This document shows, piece by piece, positions 48,785 through 61,400 of a stretch of 64,000 nt of DNA. Each line of letters opens with the position of its first letter. Within the stretch, counting starts at the first letter, position 1. A model generated the notes under the pieces. That model was not told the DNA's origin, made no database searches, and saw nothing but the letters and a program-made list of their open reading frames with translations. The position numbers were made by a program, and so were the translations under genes. The stretch comes from Verpa conica (lineage: Eukaryota; Ascomycota; Pezizomycetes; Pezizales; Morchellaceae), in assembly GCA_033030425.1 (NCBI GenBank), contig JAUFSD010000001.1:310001-374000 (forward strand), read 5' to 3'.

Positions 48785-49661
48785 TACACACATATCTTGT
48801 AACAGTAGTACAACTACAAGCTAACTGGATAAATCTAGGTTATTATAGCTTGGGGTACGTACGCGCTTCTATCAGATCTTCGGTACAAGGTTCTCGAACC
48901 TCGATATAACTTGAGGTCCTAAGATATTTAAAAAAAAAAAAAAAAATGAGTACATATACAGCCTACAGGGTTATTGGGTGGTAATTTTAGTATTGTAATA
49001 CAAAAAAATATGGAAGCGAATAGAGTATGTTTCAAGTCTGGTACTACAGTGCTATTTAGTAAGTACATCATATTAGCCTAAATTATTAGAACTGTACCGT
49101 AGTAATTCAAGACAAAGTTTACCCGGGGCAGTTCTTGAGGAACCTCTTGGGGTAATTAGATAACTACACCTCTAGCATATACCAATAATAGGAGATACCA
49201 GTGCCTACTGTATAGGGTTCCTACCTTTGAAGAAAATTAGGGACGCTTGGTTGGGATCTCTACAATATAGAAACGAGCACGAAACCCTAGTTTTCTTATT
49301 TAAATTCGCCTTCACATGTAAAACGGATGTACATAATAATTTCAAAAACTGCAACATACCTAGCTGCGGACCGGCCCCAGAACCGCTATGAGAAGGAAGG
49401 AGAGAGGGAAGAAAAATAACCACAACCAAAATATACATGAAGTAATGAAGAGAGGGGTCAGTCCTAACCTTCATAGGGAAAAAAGTCCCGTATCCCGATC
49501 CACCAGAAAAATGAAAACCACAGGAACAAAAAAAGCAACCATTACACCGCCACAATGAACAAAGGAGAGACAGGTATTTACAGAAACAATGAATGTGAAT
49601 CGAACCGAATACCTCTATTCCTGATTTTGATACCACCCTCTCATTATCCGCCGGTCCTTTC

Positions 49662-49713
49662 TGTCGCGAATTGGCGTATTTATGATTAATTCATTCATTT
49701 GTCACGAATTGGC
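49662..49713 (+). mobile_element. Tail-only retro-insertion (24 bp) on the stop codon of the Zn2Cys6 gene
   Basis: TGTCGCGAATTGGC at 49662-49675 is repeated as TGTCACGAATTGGC at 49700-49713, one transition at a CpG apart. The 24 bp between begin GTATTTATGATTAA and end in ATTC repeats, like the other tail-only copies. The second duplication copy contains the stop codon of the minus-strand transcription-factor gene. Confidence 0.7.
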
Positions 49714-52445
49714 ACCAATACAACCCCAGTCTTCGATGGCGCTCGGAAAACTTATCAAAGAGTTGACAAATCCTTGCACATCATCATCATTCATCGCTCC
49801 CCATCCCGGATTCCCCGACTGAGCACCGTGACCATTAACTTCTGCCGAATTCTCGGAATTCGATGCCCCAAAACAGTACTGGAGTGGCGGGAAAATGTGA
49901 TTAACATGGTTATTTCGATTGTGAACATTTAGAGGCCTAGGAACCATATGGGCCGAAGAAACCGCATCCCACCCAACAACCCCCAAGTCAATACCCCGCT
50001 TCTCTGCCTCTGTCCCAATGAGTCGTAAAGTCATATTACACCAATGCCATGTCTCTGATAGTTCCTGTAGGTCCTTGAGAGAGCGGATGAGATTTGAACT
50101 TATAGCGCTAGAGGGCGAGGGTGAAGGAAGATCCATGAGGAGAATGGTGGAGGCTGCTAGGACAATCTGTGGAATATGAATGACCGTATGACGTAGGGTG
50201 TAGAGTCTTCGGTATTGAGACGTAAGGACTATGATGTCATTGGCTGCTCGGCGGCATATCTCGCGGGGCGTGTGGCCACCTATTGGGATGTCTTTATGGA
50301 AGAAGGGGCGTAGAAGGAGAAGGAGAGTGGCATGATAGTAGATACTATAAGTATGTTAGCAAATTCTAGTAAAATGCTGATATATGTAAGACCCCCAATA
50401 CGCCCACTAGAGCGAATAATAAAAATAATAAAATCCAAACAATAGCAATAGTTGCTGAAGGATCTTTAGGGATCCACGTAGCCACTCTCTCAATAAGAGA
50501 ATTTAATGCAATGTGAATACCCCAGAACTTCTATTACAACACCAAAATTCTAAGTGTGTGGGTAGGGAGTAAAAAGGAAGGGTATAACGATGATTACTGC
50601 TTGATTCTAGTCCTAAATTGTCAATCATGCAGGAATCCGCTATATCCCCCATTTACTGTCCTCTAATCCAACCAACCGACAAAAAGCGGAAGAAAACCAA
50701 GCGCAATATATCAAAGAAATGCACAGAGCTGTGGGACTAAAAGGAGTCGTAGAAAAATTAGATGTTTACTTACTGGAGTCCCAGAACGGATGGCAAAGCT
50801 TCCTCATTCTTGGGATTCATATCTGTTGGAAGACTCGCATGCCATGTCTTTAGTCGAGAGCATAGCTTATTAAGCTTTATAAGTGTCACTTGTTCCTTTG
50901 GTGAAAAAAACATTGATAGGATATCGCCAAGTATCTCTGAAACTTCACAGAACCGAGTTGCAATCGTCTGCACTCGGCCCGGCTGTGTAAATCCGTTGGA
51001 GTTTCTAGCTGGGTAAGGCTCCCACGCCTCACGCTCGAGAGGTCCAAGTATTCCTGGTTTGTGGACGCCAACGATAGCTGATGGGAGCTGCGGAATTCTT
51101 CTCAAGTATGATGACCACATCCTGTTGATGCCATTAGCCCAAATTCTCACACAATCAGATTACGATTCATTTACTTGTCAATAGTAAAGCAGCCCCAGAA
51201 TGTAATCTTGCGAACCTCTATCTCGGTTGGAGACAAGCCCAAACTGTCAAGTGAAAGATTAAAACCTAAGTCTAGTCCCATCCGAAACGCCCGACCTGAA
51301 TACATCCACCCACTGGAATCGCGACCACATCCTGCTTCGTGGAGTGACATAAGCGCCAGCGCTTGAACAGACGTCAAAGATGGAATTTCCCCTTCTGACA
51401 CCAGAATCTGCTTGGCTTCTTCGAAGAAATGGTCGCCAGCGCTGTTCGGGTTATTTGGGTCTGCCCGAGCCTCTGGTCGGTTCGAGAAATGGCATGCCAA
51501 TGCGAGGATCGCATTCACAAGGAGAGGGCTACAATACTTCCTGCGCCCCTTTTTCATGTCGGCCAGAAAGCAAGACTTTGAGAAGAGAACATAGGAGGGA
51601 TGGTTCCATGTGAAATACAACGACTGTATAGGGATGGGTTTTTACTTGGTTAGTGGACTCTCTCACAGCTATTTTGTTGTTGGATAAGCCGCCAAACTCA
51701 CAAGAAGATCAGATATAAAGCCAACATCTGTTGTTACATGGGTCCAAAGGCGTGTACTGTTTTGACTACTGTGGCTAGGACTTTCGTCACCGACAATCGT
51801 TCCATTATACCCCAAGCACCTCAGCTCCCCCCCTCCACCGACCCGGAATTTCTCCAACATATCCCTCAAATCCGTTTCTAGCGATAGTGCCACAGGGCCA
51901 TCCGGCATGCCGGTCATAATATCTGCCAGGTTACCGTGTTCGCGCAGGTGATTGACAAGATCACCTACATCCGATTCGGAGGCTGAACGGATGGTCTTGA
52001 CGATGGTATCCAAGTCTTGGTGCACTTTACTCAACTCCGCGAGATCTCTTTTCAACGCCCCCTTCCGTCGGTGATCTCCCTCGTAATCGTAAACACATTC
52101 TGTGCTGTATACTGCAGTACACGTAGAGCATGCTGGGGAAACACCATCACACTACTCGATGAAGAAGTTAGAAGATGCACCCCCATAGCCTGCACAAGTA
52201 AATGCGTATAGACATTTGCCATTCTGATTGAAGCCGCCACATACCTTTGATTTCCGTTTCCGACAAGGGATACAGGCACTAGAAACACACCGGCGTTTAC
52301 GCGCAACAGGCTGGATGGTGTGGAGTGGGGGAGAGTTTCCTTCTTCTTCTTCTTTGGGGAGAACGCGAGGAACCATGGCGGACTGATGGTTACCGTCGTC
52401 AGGGTTATTAGAGGTGCTGTTGCCTTCACAGATACGGGGTTCCAT
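49702..52445 (-). CDS. Zn2Cys6 fungal transcription factor (NirA-like type)
   Basis: Five exons, 52445-52245, 52151-51702, 51623-51175, 51121-50774 and 50344-49702, give 696 residues. Introns are 93, 78, 53 and an unusually long 429 nt. The binuclear zinc cluster is created by the first splice: Cys58, Cys61, Cys68, Cys75, Cys78, Cys86 (ACIPCRKRKSKCDG, then ACSTC). The fungal-specific regulatory domain follows, with NHPSYVLFSKSCF, LVNAILALACHF, ALALMSLHEAG, GRAFRMGLDLGFN, FWGCFTIDKMWSSYL and LHIYYHATLLLLRPFF. This class binds CGG-containing promoter sites in the nucleus. The cluster and its spacing resemble proteins often annotated as nitrogen-assimilation factor NirA, but the true target is unknown. 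The stop codon lies within the target duplication of a tiny retro-insertion, so the C-terminus may have been altered. Confidence 0.9.
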
Positions 52446-55400
52446 CTCGCCTTTTCACCTTTTAAATGCAAGGCCCAAGGATTGATCTGGATAGAAGGTC
52501 TGGGGAGGATTGCCCTGGGCTGATAATAACGGTCCGATATAATATCAGGACGTTACGATCTGTACCACCAGCACCCCCCCCGTTGCTTAAAGTATGTGCC
52601 CCCATAGAGACGTCATGCTGTTACGCTTAGACGTAGAAATTTCGGCCAGCGCCACCATGCGAGGGGGGTGTGCTCGCTAACATTACGGCTCTCCAACATA
52701 ACCTATAGGTGCACAAAGTACCATATGCTGAGGAAATGGTCTTGTTCTGCTCTTTGGAGAGACATTCTAGGGTTCGGAATAGGCTTTTTTCAGAAGTAGA
52801 AAGTCGGGGAATACAAAAACACAATTACGTAAGGCCTGGGGGTGTGAGCACCAAGACATATCTGATATATCTGACTATGACAATGCTTCTCCAAAACCCA
52901 CATATATCTCCTTTAACCCTTCTAAAGTAGAATCCGGCCGCCGGTCTCCCTTCCAGCCGTCCCCTTAAACTTGCCACACTTCTGCATAAATAATACAGTT
53001 CTCAACTGGTTTCCTTAAACTTGAACGGAGGCCAGTACCGATAAGGACGTTAACACTCCTAAGAGCGTAAGTTATCTATAAATGTGTTAGCTAATTATGA
53101 GCACCGCTCTACGGAACTTTTAAGCGGTACAATCAGAATTACCTTAGAACTGGTCAATCATAATCCTAATTTATCGATTCGCCGCATCTGACCCGATCAG
53201 GTCTGTTGTGTGAAGCGAACTTGGCGATACTTCAATATCGGTATATCTGACATGAGTAGAAGTTAAGACCTAAATATGAGGTGCATGTCCAATTCGATTC
53301 CGGATTTCCTCAAGGATTCAATATTTCCGGTTACATGCATCATCTCGATAAGGCAGACAAGAATAACTACTCATGCTTGTTAAATCGTGGTGACTATTGA
53401 AAATTCGGAAACCAATTACGTACAGAACCAGAAACATAAGTAATTACAACCAACTTATGTGCTCATGCAATAGCGGCTATCAAGGATGGTGCAGATGGGA
53501 TTTCAACATCCAAACATGTGGGAACTAGCCCATATCCATATTGATGGGAAAACAAATTACCAAAGTTGGCTCAACAATCCCAACCCTTAATGCCCCGCAG
53601 TAGATACTATATAAATCTGCATTCTTGAAGTAAAAAATCGGGGACTTTGGCGGCCTGAGCGGCCTCGAAAATCCGGTCTCAATATCCCATCCTTTTTTTT
53701 TTCAGGGCGGGTTGAGGAAGCACAACTGCTAAATTAAATGTTGGAATCAAATCACTACTAGCTGCGAGCACAGCAGGGCGGTATTAATCAAAACCTTCTT
53801 TTTGAAAGGGGAAAATTAAAACCAGCACGAGACATTGAAAGCTAGATTGTGAAGGAATACCCGAACTGCCAAATAACTATAGCGCCCGAAGACGTTTGAG
53901 AACATGAGGCAATCTCTCCGCCTATATCACAGCCATTAAGAGACCTCTACCCCATCGTTATCTGCGTACGTGCACGTTTGTTCTGAAGTGGACTGCACCG
54001 TCCGCTCTGTATACTTCAATTGGGCCATATTGATCGCTGATGATCCCCGCAGGCAGCTCCACAAACTTCCCCAGCAATAATTGCCATAAGTCACTCCATG
54101 AGGCCTGGTCAGTTTCATTGTTGCCACACCCCCCGATTGGCCAGCACCTGAGAGGTGGCCTCCTCTTCTTTGTACGGCATTTCTCCTCTTCATGCAGAAC
54201 CGGGCTTTTTTTTTTCCTGAACGTTGACAGGGTATACATGTATGTGTATGCTAGCTGACCATGAATAAATAAGTAGGCCGCAGCAATTGGCCGGAAGCTT
54301 TCCCAGCGAATCACCCCTTTGATACTGCACTTGGCGTTTAACCGTTTCCCTCTTCCCCGGCCGTGCGCACGTGCCTTTCCCCCACCTATGCCGTTCTGTG
54401 GCCACACAACTCAGACAGGTCTGCCCAAGAACGCCACCTCAAACGCTTCAGCGCCAAAAAAGGAATTCATTTGGCAGGCTATCAAATCTCGCTGCACTCG
54501 GATCCCCCCAGCGAGGGGGGGGGACTACTTGCTCAAAGGCCGTACGTAATCAGTATCGCTCTGAATAGTCGAAGATCTTAAGTAGATTCCTGGGGCTCAG
54601 AACAAGTGCGTATTCCCGTAAGTTATTAAGAAAGAGATCCTACCCATCCCCACGCTCAGAAGCCCGGTCTGTTGGACAACTCCAGACCCCGCGATATTGG
54701 AGGATGGTGCCTGGCGGCTGAGAAACTCAGCTCCCCAATCAGCCGAACATCAGACCAGTTTACAATAATGTAAATAATTCCTTAATGCGAGGCATCCCGT
54801 TCGTGACAGGTTCGTCTGGTTTTTATGCATTCCTCCCGTTCCCGAGATAGGCCGACTAGGGTGAGTTGGCCACCGCCTTGCCCGTGCATTCTTTTTGGAC
54901 ATCCGCCAGGACACACACTAACATTTAGGTTACCGATTATTTCCCCAGGTATCCTGGCTGTTAAAATTTGTAGATTTATAGTATTGGGGCATATTTTTTG
55001 AGTAGCTTAGAGGACTCACTCCTGCGGTGCTATAGCGCGAGTGATGGGTTGTGAACATTGATGTTTGAGTAAGTACAAATTTATCCAGCCTTAATACTTT
55101 GGTTGGCTACTATAATTGCCAAGATTATTACCGTTGGTTATCTTGCATAGGCAGGTATTGGATGAACCACTGGCGCACGAGTCTTCGCGAAAAATGTCTT
55201 ACTTTGGGTATCATGCCACCCTAGATAGAATTTATGATTCGCGTAGTTATCCAGCCCCTGCAGCTCCTCAACTCCCGTAAGAGATATACATGTAGTTTTT
55301 ATACAGGAAAAGAATTAAAGGCTTTGCATGCTATCATTATCATAGGCGGTTCCCTTAATATTAATTTTGTAAGTGGTAGCCTCTTTTGACCGCGTCAAGA

Positions 55401-58400
55401 TCTAACCACGCCGGCCAGAAATCGGACTTCGCGCATCTTTAACCGCTACATGCGATCATGAAGCAAGCTGCCCGAATTCGGGAGAGAATCTATAGGGTTA
55501 GGGATGTCTATCGGGGTCATCCGGCGCTTGTGCTTGACCCCTCCAGGTTCGGACGGAACAAATCCGAGACTTCTTCGGAGGATAGCCTATGAAATTGTCC
55601 GATCGTGACGATTTGAGACAAGGACTATGGATCGAAGAATTTCATTTGTTACCGGCGATCTTTCGCGATGAGCTATGGCTTGGCCAAGACAAGACAAGAG
55701 TTTCAAAGTCAATAGCACTGCGGTGATATCTCGGATGGCTGGATTGCAGCGGGACAAACGATCCAGAATTCGTCAACCGCAGTAACCTGCGTGCTTGTTC
55801 TAATGGCCTTTCTAAAGTAGATATTTAGTCCAGTATGCATCTATTCCTGTTGGCTTACAGCTTTTAATACGTCTAATCTAGACTTCATTTTGGCTGGTCT
55901 GTGGCAAGATTTTGCTTTGGGCCTCCCCCCCCCTACTTAGTGGTATGGTAGTAAAGAAGCCTTACGGGGTGTGTGTTGAGAGGTTTTTGCATTCCGTATA
56001 CATGTCTATGGTCAGTGCGCATTAATTAACATTCGATTCTGACAGGGTTGGTCACACAACTGATGATATGAAGATGTCTGACAGAACCTAGCTACAGTAT
56101 CGACCAATATTTCCCTAAGCTAACACATTTCGGAAACCTATGTACAGAGCAGCTGAGGATGGAAGGGACTGTCTGAACGCTCCGGGTCTCATGACCTCGA
56201 ACCGTGCACTTGTGAGGCCATTTGGTAGCCATTGAAGGTAAGCAGATCCATAACAGAAGCTTTGAAGTCATTATGTGACTAAGTATACGGTGTAAAAGAT
56301 GTCTCAGAACATAACCGTAGCCTTTGCATAATAGTCACTCGCCTACTTTTCGACTTCTTTTTACTAGGATTATGAGGCCCAAAACCGTGGTAGTGGGCAT
56401 TGAAGCTGTGGAGACGGGTAGCTATCCTTTCCGCATAAACACCTAACCGGTGGTAGCGATGTGCTTAGACTGTGCCCCCGTAGGCGAGATGGGGGTTCTG
56501 GTAACAGTCTGTGAGATCTGCCCCGTTGATTCTAGCGTATACGCGTATATTCTTATTGATTGGTATTGTCTCAATTACCCAAACTGCTACGACATAGGCC
56601 CCTATAAGCGGTCTCTGAGCCTTCACGCCAACACGTCTCCCCTATTTTACATTTACAAACCAATCTTGGGGGGTGTATCCGATCTTCGATAAAGACTAGA
56701 AGCTATTTAGATCGATAGTCTGTTACCAGTGGAGCGATCCCCGCCGTAATACGATTAACCAAAACCCGGTCCAGCTTCTAAAACACCCACTGTACCCATT
56801 GCAACTCTGAGTCGTTTCACTCGTGGTCTCAGTGCATCGAGTCAAGACCCTGGAAGGATCGTATTTGGCGCCGATATTTATCAGTCGTTCCACACAAAGA
56901 TCCCCGAAACTACCATGTAAACTACCAGATTTACACGGGTTTATAGTATATATGAGGGTAGTGAGTCTCTCCTTTGCTTTTGACAAGGCAGGCTCCTACG
57001 GAGTTCCTAAATGATTCGAGTGCTCAAAATTCGGTACGGGGAGTACCGCTGAGAAGAAAATTGGTCGTCCAAATTAGGGGATCTTAGACATTACATTATT
57101 GTCTTAGACAAATACAGAAACCGGGGGGAAGGTCAAAGACGAGTATTCGGGATTTTCTGCAGTCCGTACTCTTTTTTGTCAAGTAGCCTATACAAGTACA
57201 CCAGCATAAGAACCCGGAAACAGGAGGGGTACGCACTGGCATGACCAGGGGCGTAGATAAGTGGCGGTGGTATAATTTTTGGCATCATGTATTGAATTAT
57301 ATGCCATTCTTGGTAATGGAATCTTCCTGAACCTGTCTAGTATTGGGAATCATAGCTCGTTATTTACCTTATTTGTAGATTTCAGGTGAATCTATAGCTC
57401 CAAGACATCTCCGTGCACACCACCCCTGTTTCCGGGTTCTTATGCTGGTGTACTTGTAAAGTAACGTGTCATAAATTATCGCCAAAACGTACCTGGCCGG
57501 GGTATCCTGAAGGCCCCGAACCGCGAAGTAACCGCACGGCCCTACAACCACCAGGCTGCCCATTAAATATCAATTCTATGTCTAAGATAAGCCTCTCTAA
57601 TACAAAAGAACTGACAAGTACAACGGGCATACCCTAGCGTAGGGACCACCCCTGGTACGGCTTTCCTCGAGAATGGATATAGAGATATCTCTAACGACTT
57701 CTATCTTCTACTTGTTTGAACAGAAGCCACTGTTGGCTATAAGGGTATATATTATAAAGACTTACTATAGCACCCCCAATAGGTAGCTGCTATAAAATTA
57801 TCCTACCCAATGAGAAAAATAGAGGTGGAGCTCTCATCATGTCATCCCTTATCCGGGGAATCGGGGTGTCTTTTTTCTAGCCAACGAGCGCGAGAATTTA
57901 AACCCCATTAATGTCTAGGCAAAACGTAATCGATGCATGTGCTGGCAGCTACTGCACGAAATCCTGAGACTGAAGCACTGGCCGAGTTGGACACAAATTT
58001 GCTGTCCCCTTTTCTCATAGATACAAATATCTTGGAAGGAGTATTCTACGCGTAAAAAATATACGTAGTAAGGTCTGGTTACAAATTCAGGCTTTCGGTC
58101 GAACCATACTGGATTGTGCATGTGTTGTGTAGCTAGTTCGATCTGCAGTCATCTCGAATAGCAGCCGTCTCCGGATTTGGGTTTCTATCTCATTGTTGCA
58201 GGGTAAAACCACTTTTCAGAGATCGCAGAACCTACACCAGTGCTTCAACATCGGTTGGTTACTTCTGTGCCTTATATTGTGACCTTGTCCGCTGACCTTT
58301 CGGGCTTAAGCTTGGGACGGCGCTAGGTTGTGTAGAAGTAAGGCGTCCTATCTCCCTTCACAAGCAACATCTTTTGGATATTCAGGTTCTTGTGGGGCCT

Positions 58401-61400
58401 GCTTTTGTAAGGCGTAGTATGGGGAATAGAATTAGCTAGAGATGTGGCCTAAATGCAGCTATATATAGTCCCGATGGGACTTTAAAGCTAGTCTTGATCA
58501 CCATCTTGTAAGGCCATTGGACAATTTCCATTTCTTTACAGAAGATCTCCAAGAAACCTCCCATAAGCAGTTCTTATTAGGTGGTACTACTGATTTCGGT
58601 GAGCGTGCGAGAATAAGGTCGAATGAATTTCTGCAGGAATACCTGCATGATCTTCAACAATGCAGATACAAGTTAACTTTGAGCTGTATCTGTTGTATCG
58701 TGCAGTCCTTGATTGGAAATCCCCTCACGATTTAGGGCGTAGCCGGAGCTCATGCATGATGGCCCTCTGGAAGACTGTGTTATGGTAACCTACTAGCTGA
58801 GTAATCTCCAAGATGATAAATATCGGTATATACCGCAGTTGGATAGTGATCAGTCAGATTTCTACGGGGCGATTCTCAAGCGGAATCGTGGCATTTGAGC
58901 AGCTTGCGACCTGAACCTAGTAAAACTTGCCGCCACGTGAACATAGCATGGCTCGCTATCGTATCAGCCCTCATCACATTGCTGGGGTAGAAGAATCATA
59001 ACACTCTTCCGCTGTTAACATCGAAGCAGGCCGAGATGAAGCGCCTCGATTATGACCCTCATTCGTGGATCTGCAGACCAGCCCAGCCTACAACTTATCA
59101 CCGAGAAATGAATCACTTGATAAATTTCCCACACAAACTTGAAGTGCAAAAGTATTGACTCATTCGTTTCCGCAAGACGACCTAGCGTCGGTAGATCACT
59201 TCCTTATACATAGTCCACCTAAATCTGAGCTCCGATAAATATTTACCAATCCCTTTAACATTCTAAAGAACTCTCGTGGTCTATGATTCGCTGCTCCATG
59301 TCTCTGTTCACTCGTCATCTCTAGCATTACTTGATTACCTTAACCAATACGAGTAAGTAGGATAACCATTGATCACTTGTTATGGTATACGTAAGGAGGG
59401 CCAAATGTGCATGTAGTTCTCATTTCTTTTAAAAATAAAATAGAGCTCAGAGCTAGTAAAATACCAAGGTTACTCGCTAATATGATATTAATATATTAGA
59501 GCTAAAGCTACGGATGTTCTTGTAACTTGGCCTTGGTTAAATCACTGTAAACCTGTTAAATTTCCCCTTTGGCAGAGCGGCCCAGCGTCATTTACATCAA
59601 AAGAGCCTGTGGATTTTTGCAGAAGACCAAGAGAGCACTTGTAACACTTCTGGTACCACCTAGAAAGGTGGTGTGTTTAATCCTTTCTTGGGAATCACCT
59701 ACAAATTCTTCTCGGCATTTTTATATCAACCACACCATCAATCACACGTTGCTATTCTTCTAATCTGAAATTAAAATTGAGGATTTTTCACTATAGCCCT
59801 AGGAGATTTCAGAATACTGGAACGGAGCTATGACCATAACTCTTTGGCGGATTTTGCTTGCGTAGGGCGAGCGGATGAGCTAATTAGGTATGGTTCACAA
59901 CACGGTAAAAATTAACTAGGCTTTAGAAAATACTTAATTTAGCTCCAAGTATCAAGGCTTACTGGCCTGGCTAGGGTAATTAGTTAAGAGAACCAGTAAT
60001 AGCGTTAATCTATCTTTCTGACATGAACCACGGCTCAGACATCTTTCAAAACCAAAGTATGAGGGTATTTAGGTCTAGCTTCCCTGTAGACCGCATCTAA
60101 TAGCATCTGCCACTAATAATAAGAGTAGGTACAGCACCTGTCAAAGAAACGTGCCGCGGTTCAAGCTTCAGAGAACCAATCAGTAAGTCATTTGCAACGT
60201 TGAATATCGAGGCCTTAGTATCACAGAAAGGAATGCCGTCAAAGGTAGACGGGACACGGTAATTTCCGGGGTCGGCTTTGATCCTCTTTTGGGTCTAAAG
60301 CTGCAGTCATAAACTGTCAGCTCGCCAATATGCAGGAGATTTATTCCCTGTACTTTTTGAATGTTATTTATGCCAAGAAAGCCGCAATACAATCCTTGCC
60401 GAATTAAAGCTTAAATTTGGCTTTTTAAAGAAAAGAGTATGGCTAGATATGGGACATCGCAGGGGTTTCGGACTTGCCCGTGGGGTTTCTAAGTAACGGA
60501 TCAAGCCTTATATTGCGGTATATAATATTGAGGTTTTAGTTCTATCTACCGATTCGCCATATATCAGTCCACAAAAGCATGTGAACTATATGACATTTAT
60601 ACACCTAATTATTCCTACATAATAGTATTAAGAGAATATAGCTATTGATACAAATAGTGGAGTAATTCTGACATCAAAAGCAGCTACTCTTGGTCCTAAT
60701 CCGTATGAGCAGTTGGCCTCAACAACATCCTTGAAACACACGCGGGTTATGTAGAACGCCACTCACTTTAGCGATGCGAGCGTTGGCCCGCGTGTCGCCA
60801 TCGTTTCAACGCTGTGCTGCGGTCCTATCATAAATTGGGCTGGCGATCATGGCTTTCATGAGGCTTACGCAATTTTTGTTCTATACCATGAGGATGGTAA
60901 CCGTGCGAGTAGATATTCTCGTTCCCGGAGTACGTACCTGGCAGTGCAGATCTATGAAAAACCGAATCCATCAAGTGACAGCAAGGTGCACTGCGTAATC
61001 TCCAAAAGGACAAGATAGCGGTTCCAGCGCTCTTTACTCAAAATGGCACTAGATCTATTCCCCTTTCCTGTAATATAAGATGCGGGGTACAACATGCATA
61101 GGTGTACGCCCTCTTTTTCCTTCTAGGCCTAGTGAGAAACCTCTAGGGGGGGGGGGTTGGTTCTAGGCTCATGATAGAATTTTTGTTGGTGTTTTAAGGG
61201 GAATTTCTCCTATTTAACAATGTATAATATCTTAAATAATGGGATAACTAGCTAGGTGTATCCTGCAACTGTAGGCACAAATTAGATGCTCCCGCAATCG
61301 GTGCATCCGATTTGATTTAATTTAATCTTCATAGATCCATATAGCTACAATTGTATTTTGATAATAACACGGTATACTGACCGGCGAACCAGTTTGGATT

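Larger units (their letters stand above)
45587..49701. other. Gene-free interval
   Basis: No supported gene. It includes the zinc-knuckle promoter, a CCCTCT-type microsatellite at 48741-48784, a G10 tract near 48405, an A16 tract near 48932, and the 3' flank of the Zn2Cys6 gene with its insertion. A minus-strand frame at 49205-49664 is discussed in the findings. Confidence 0.5.
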
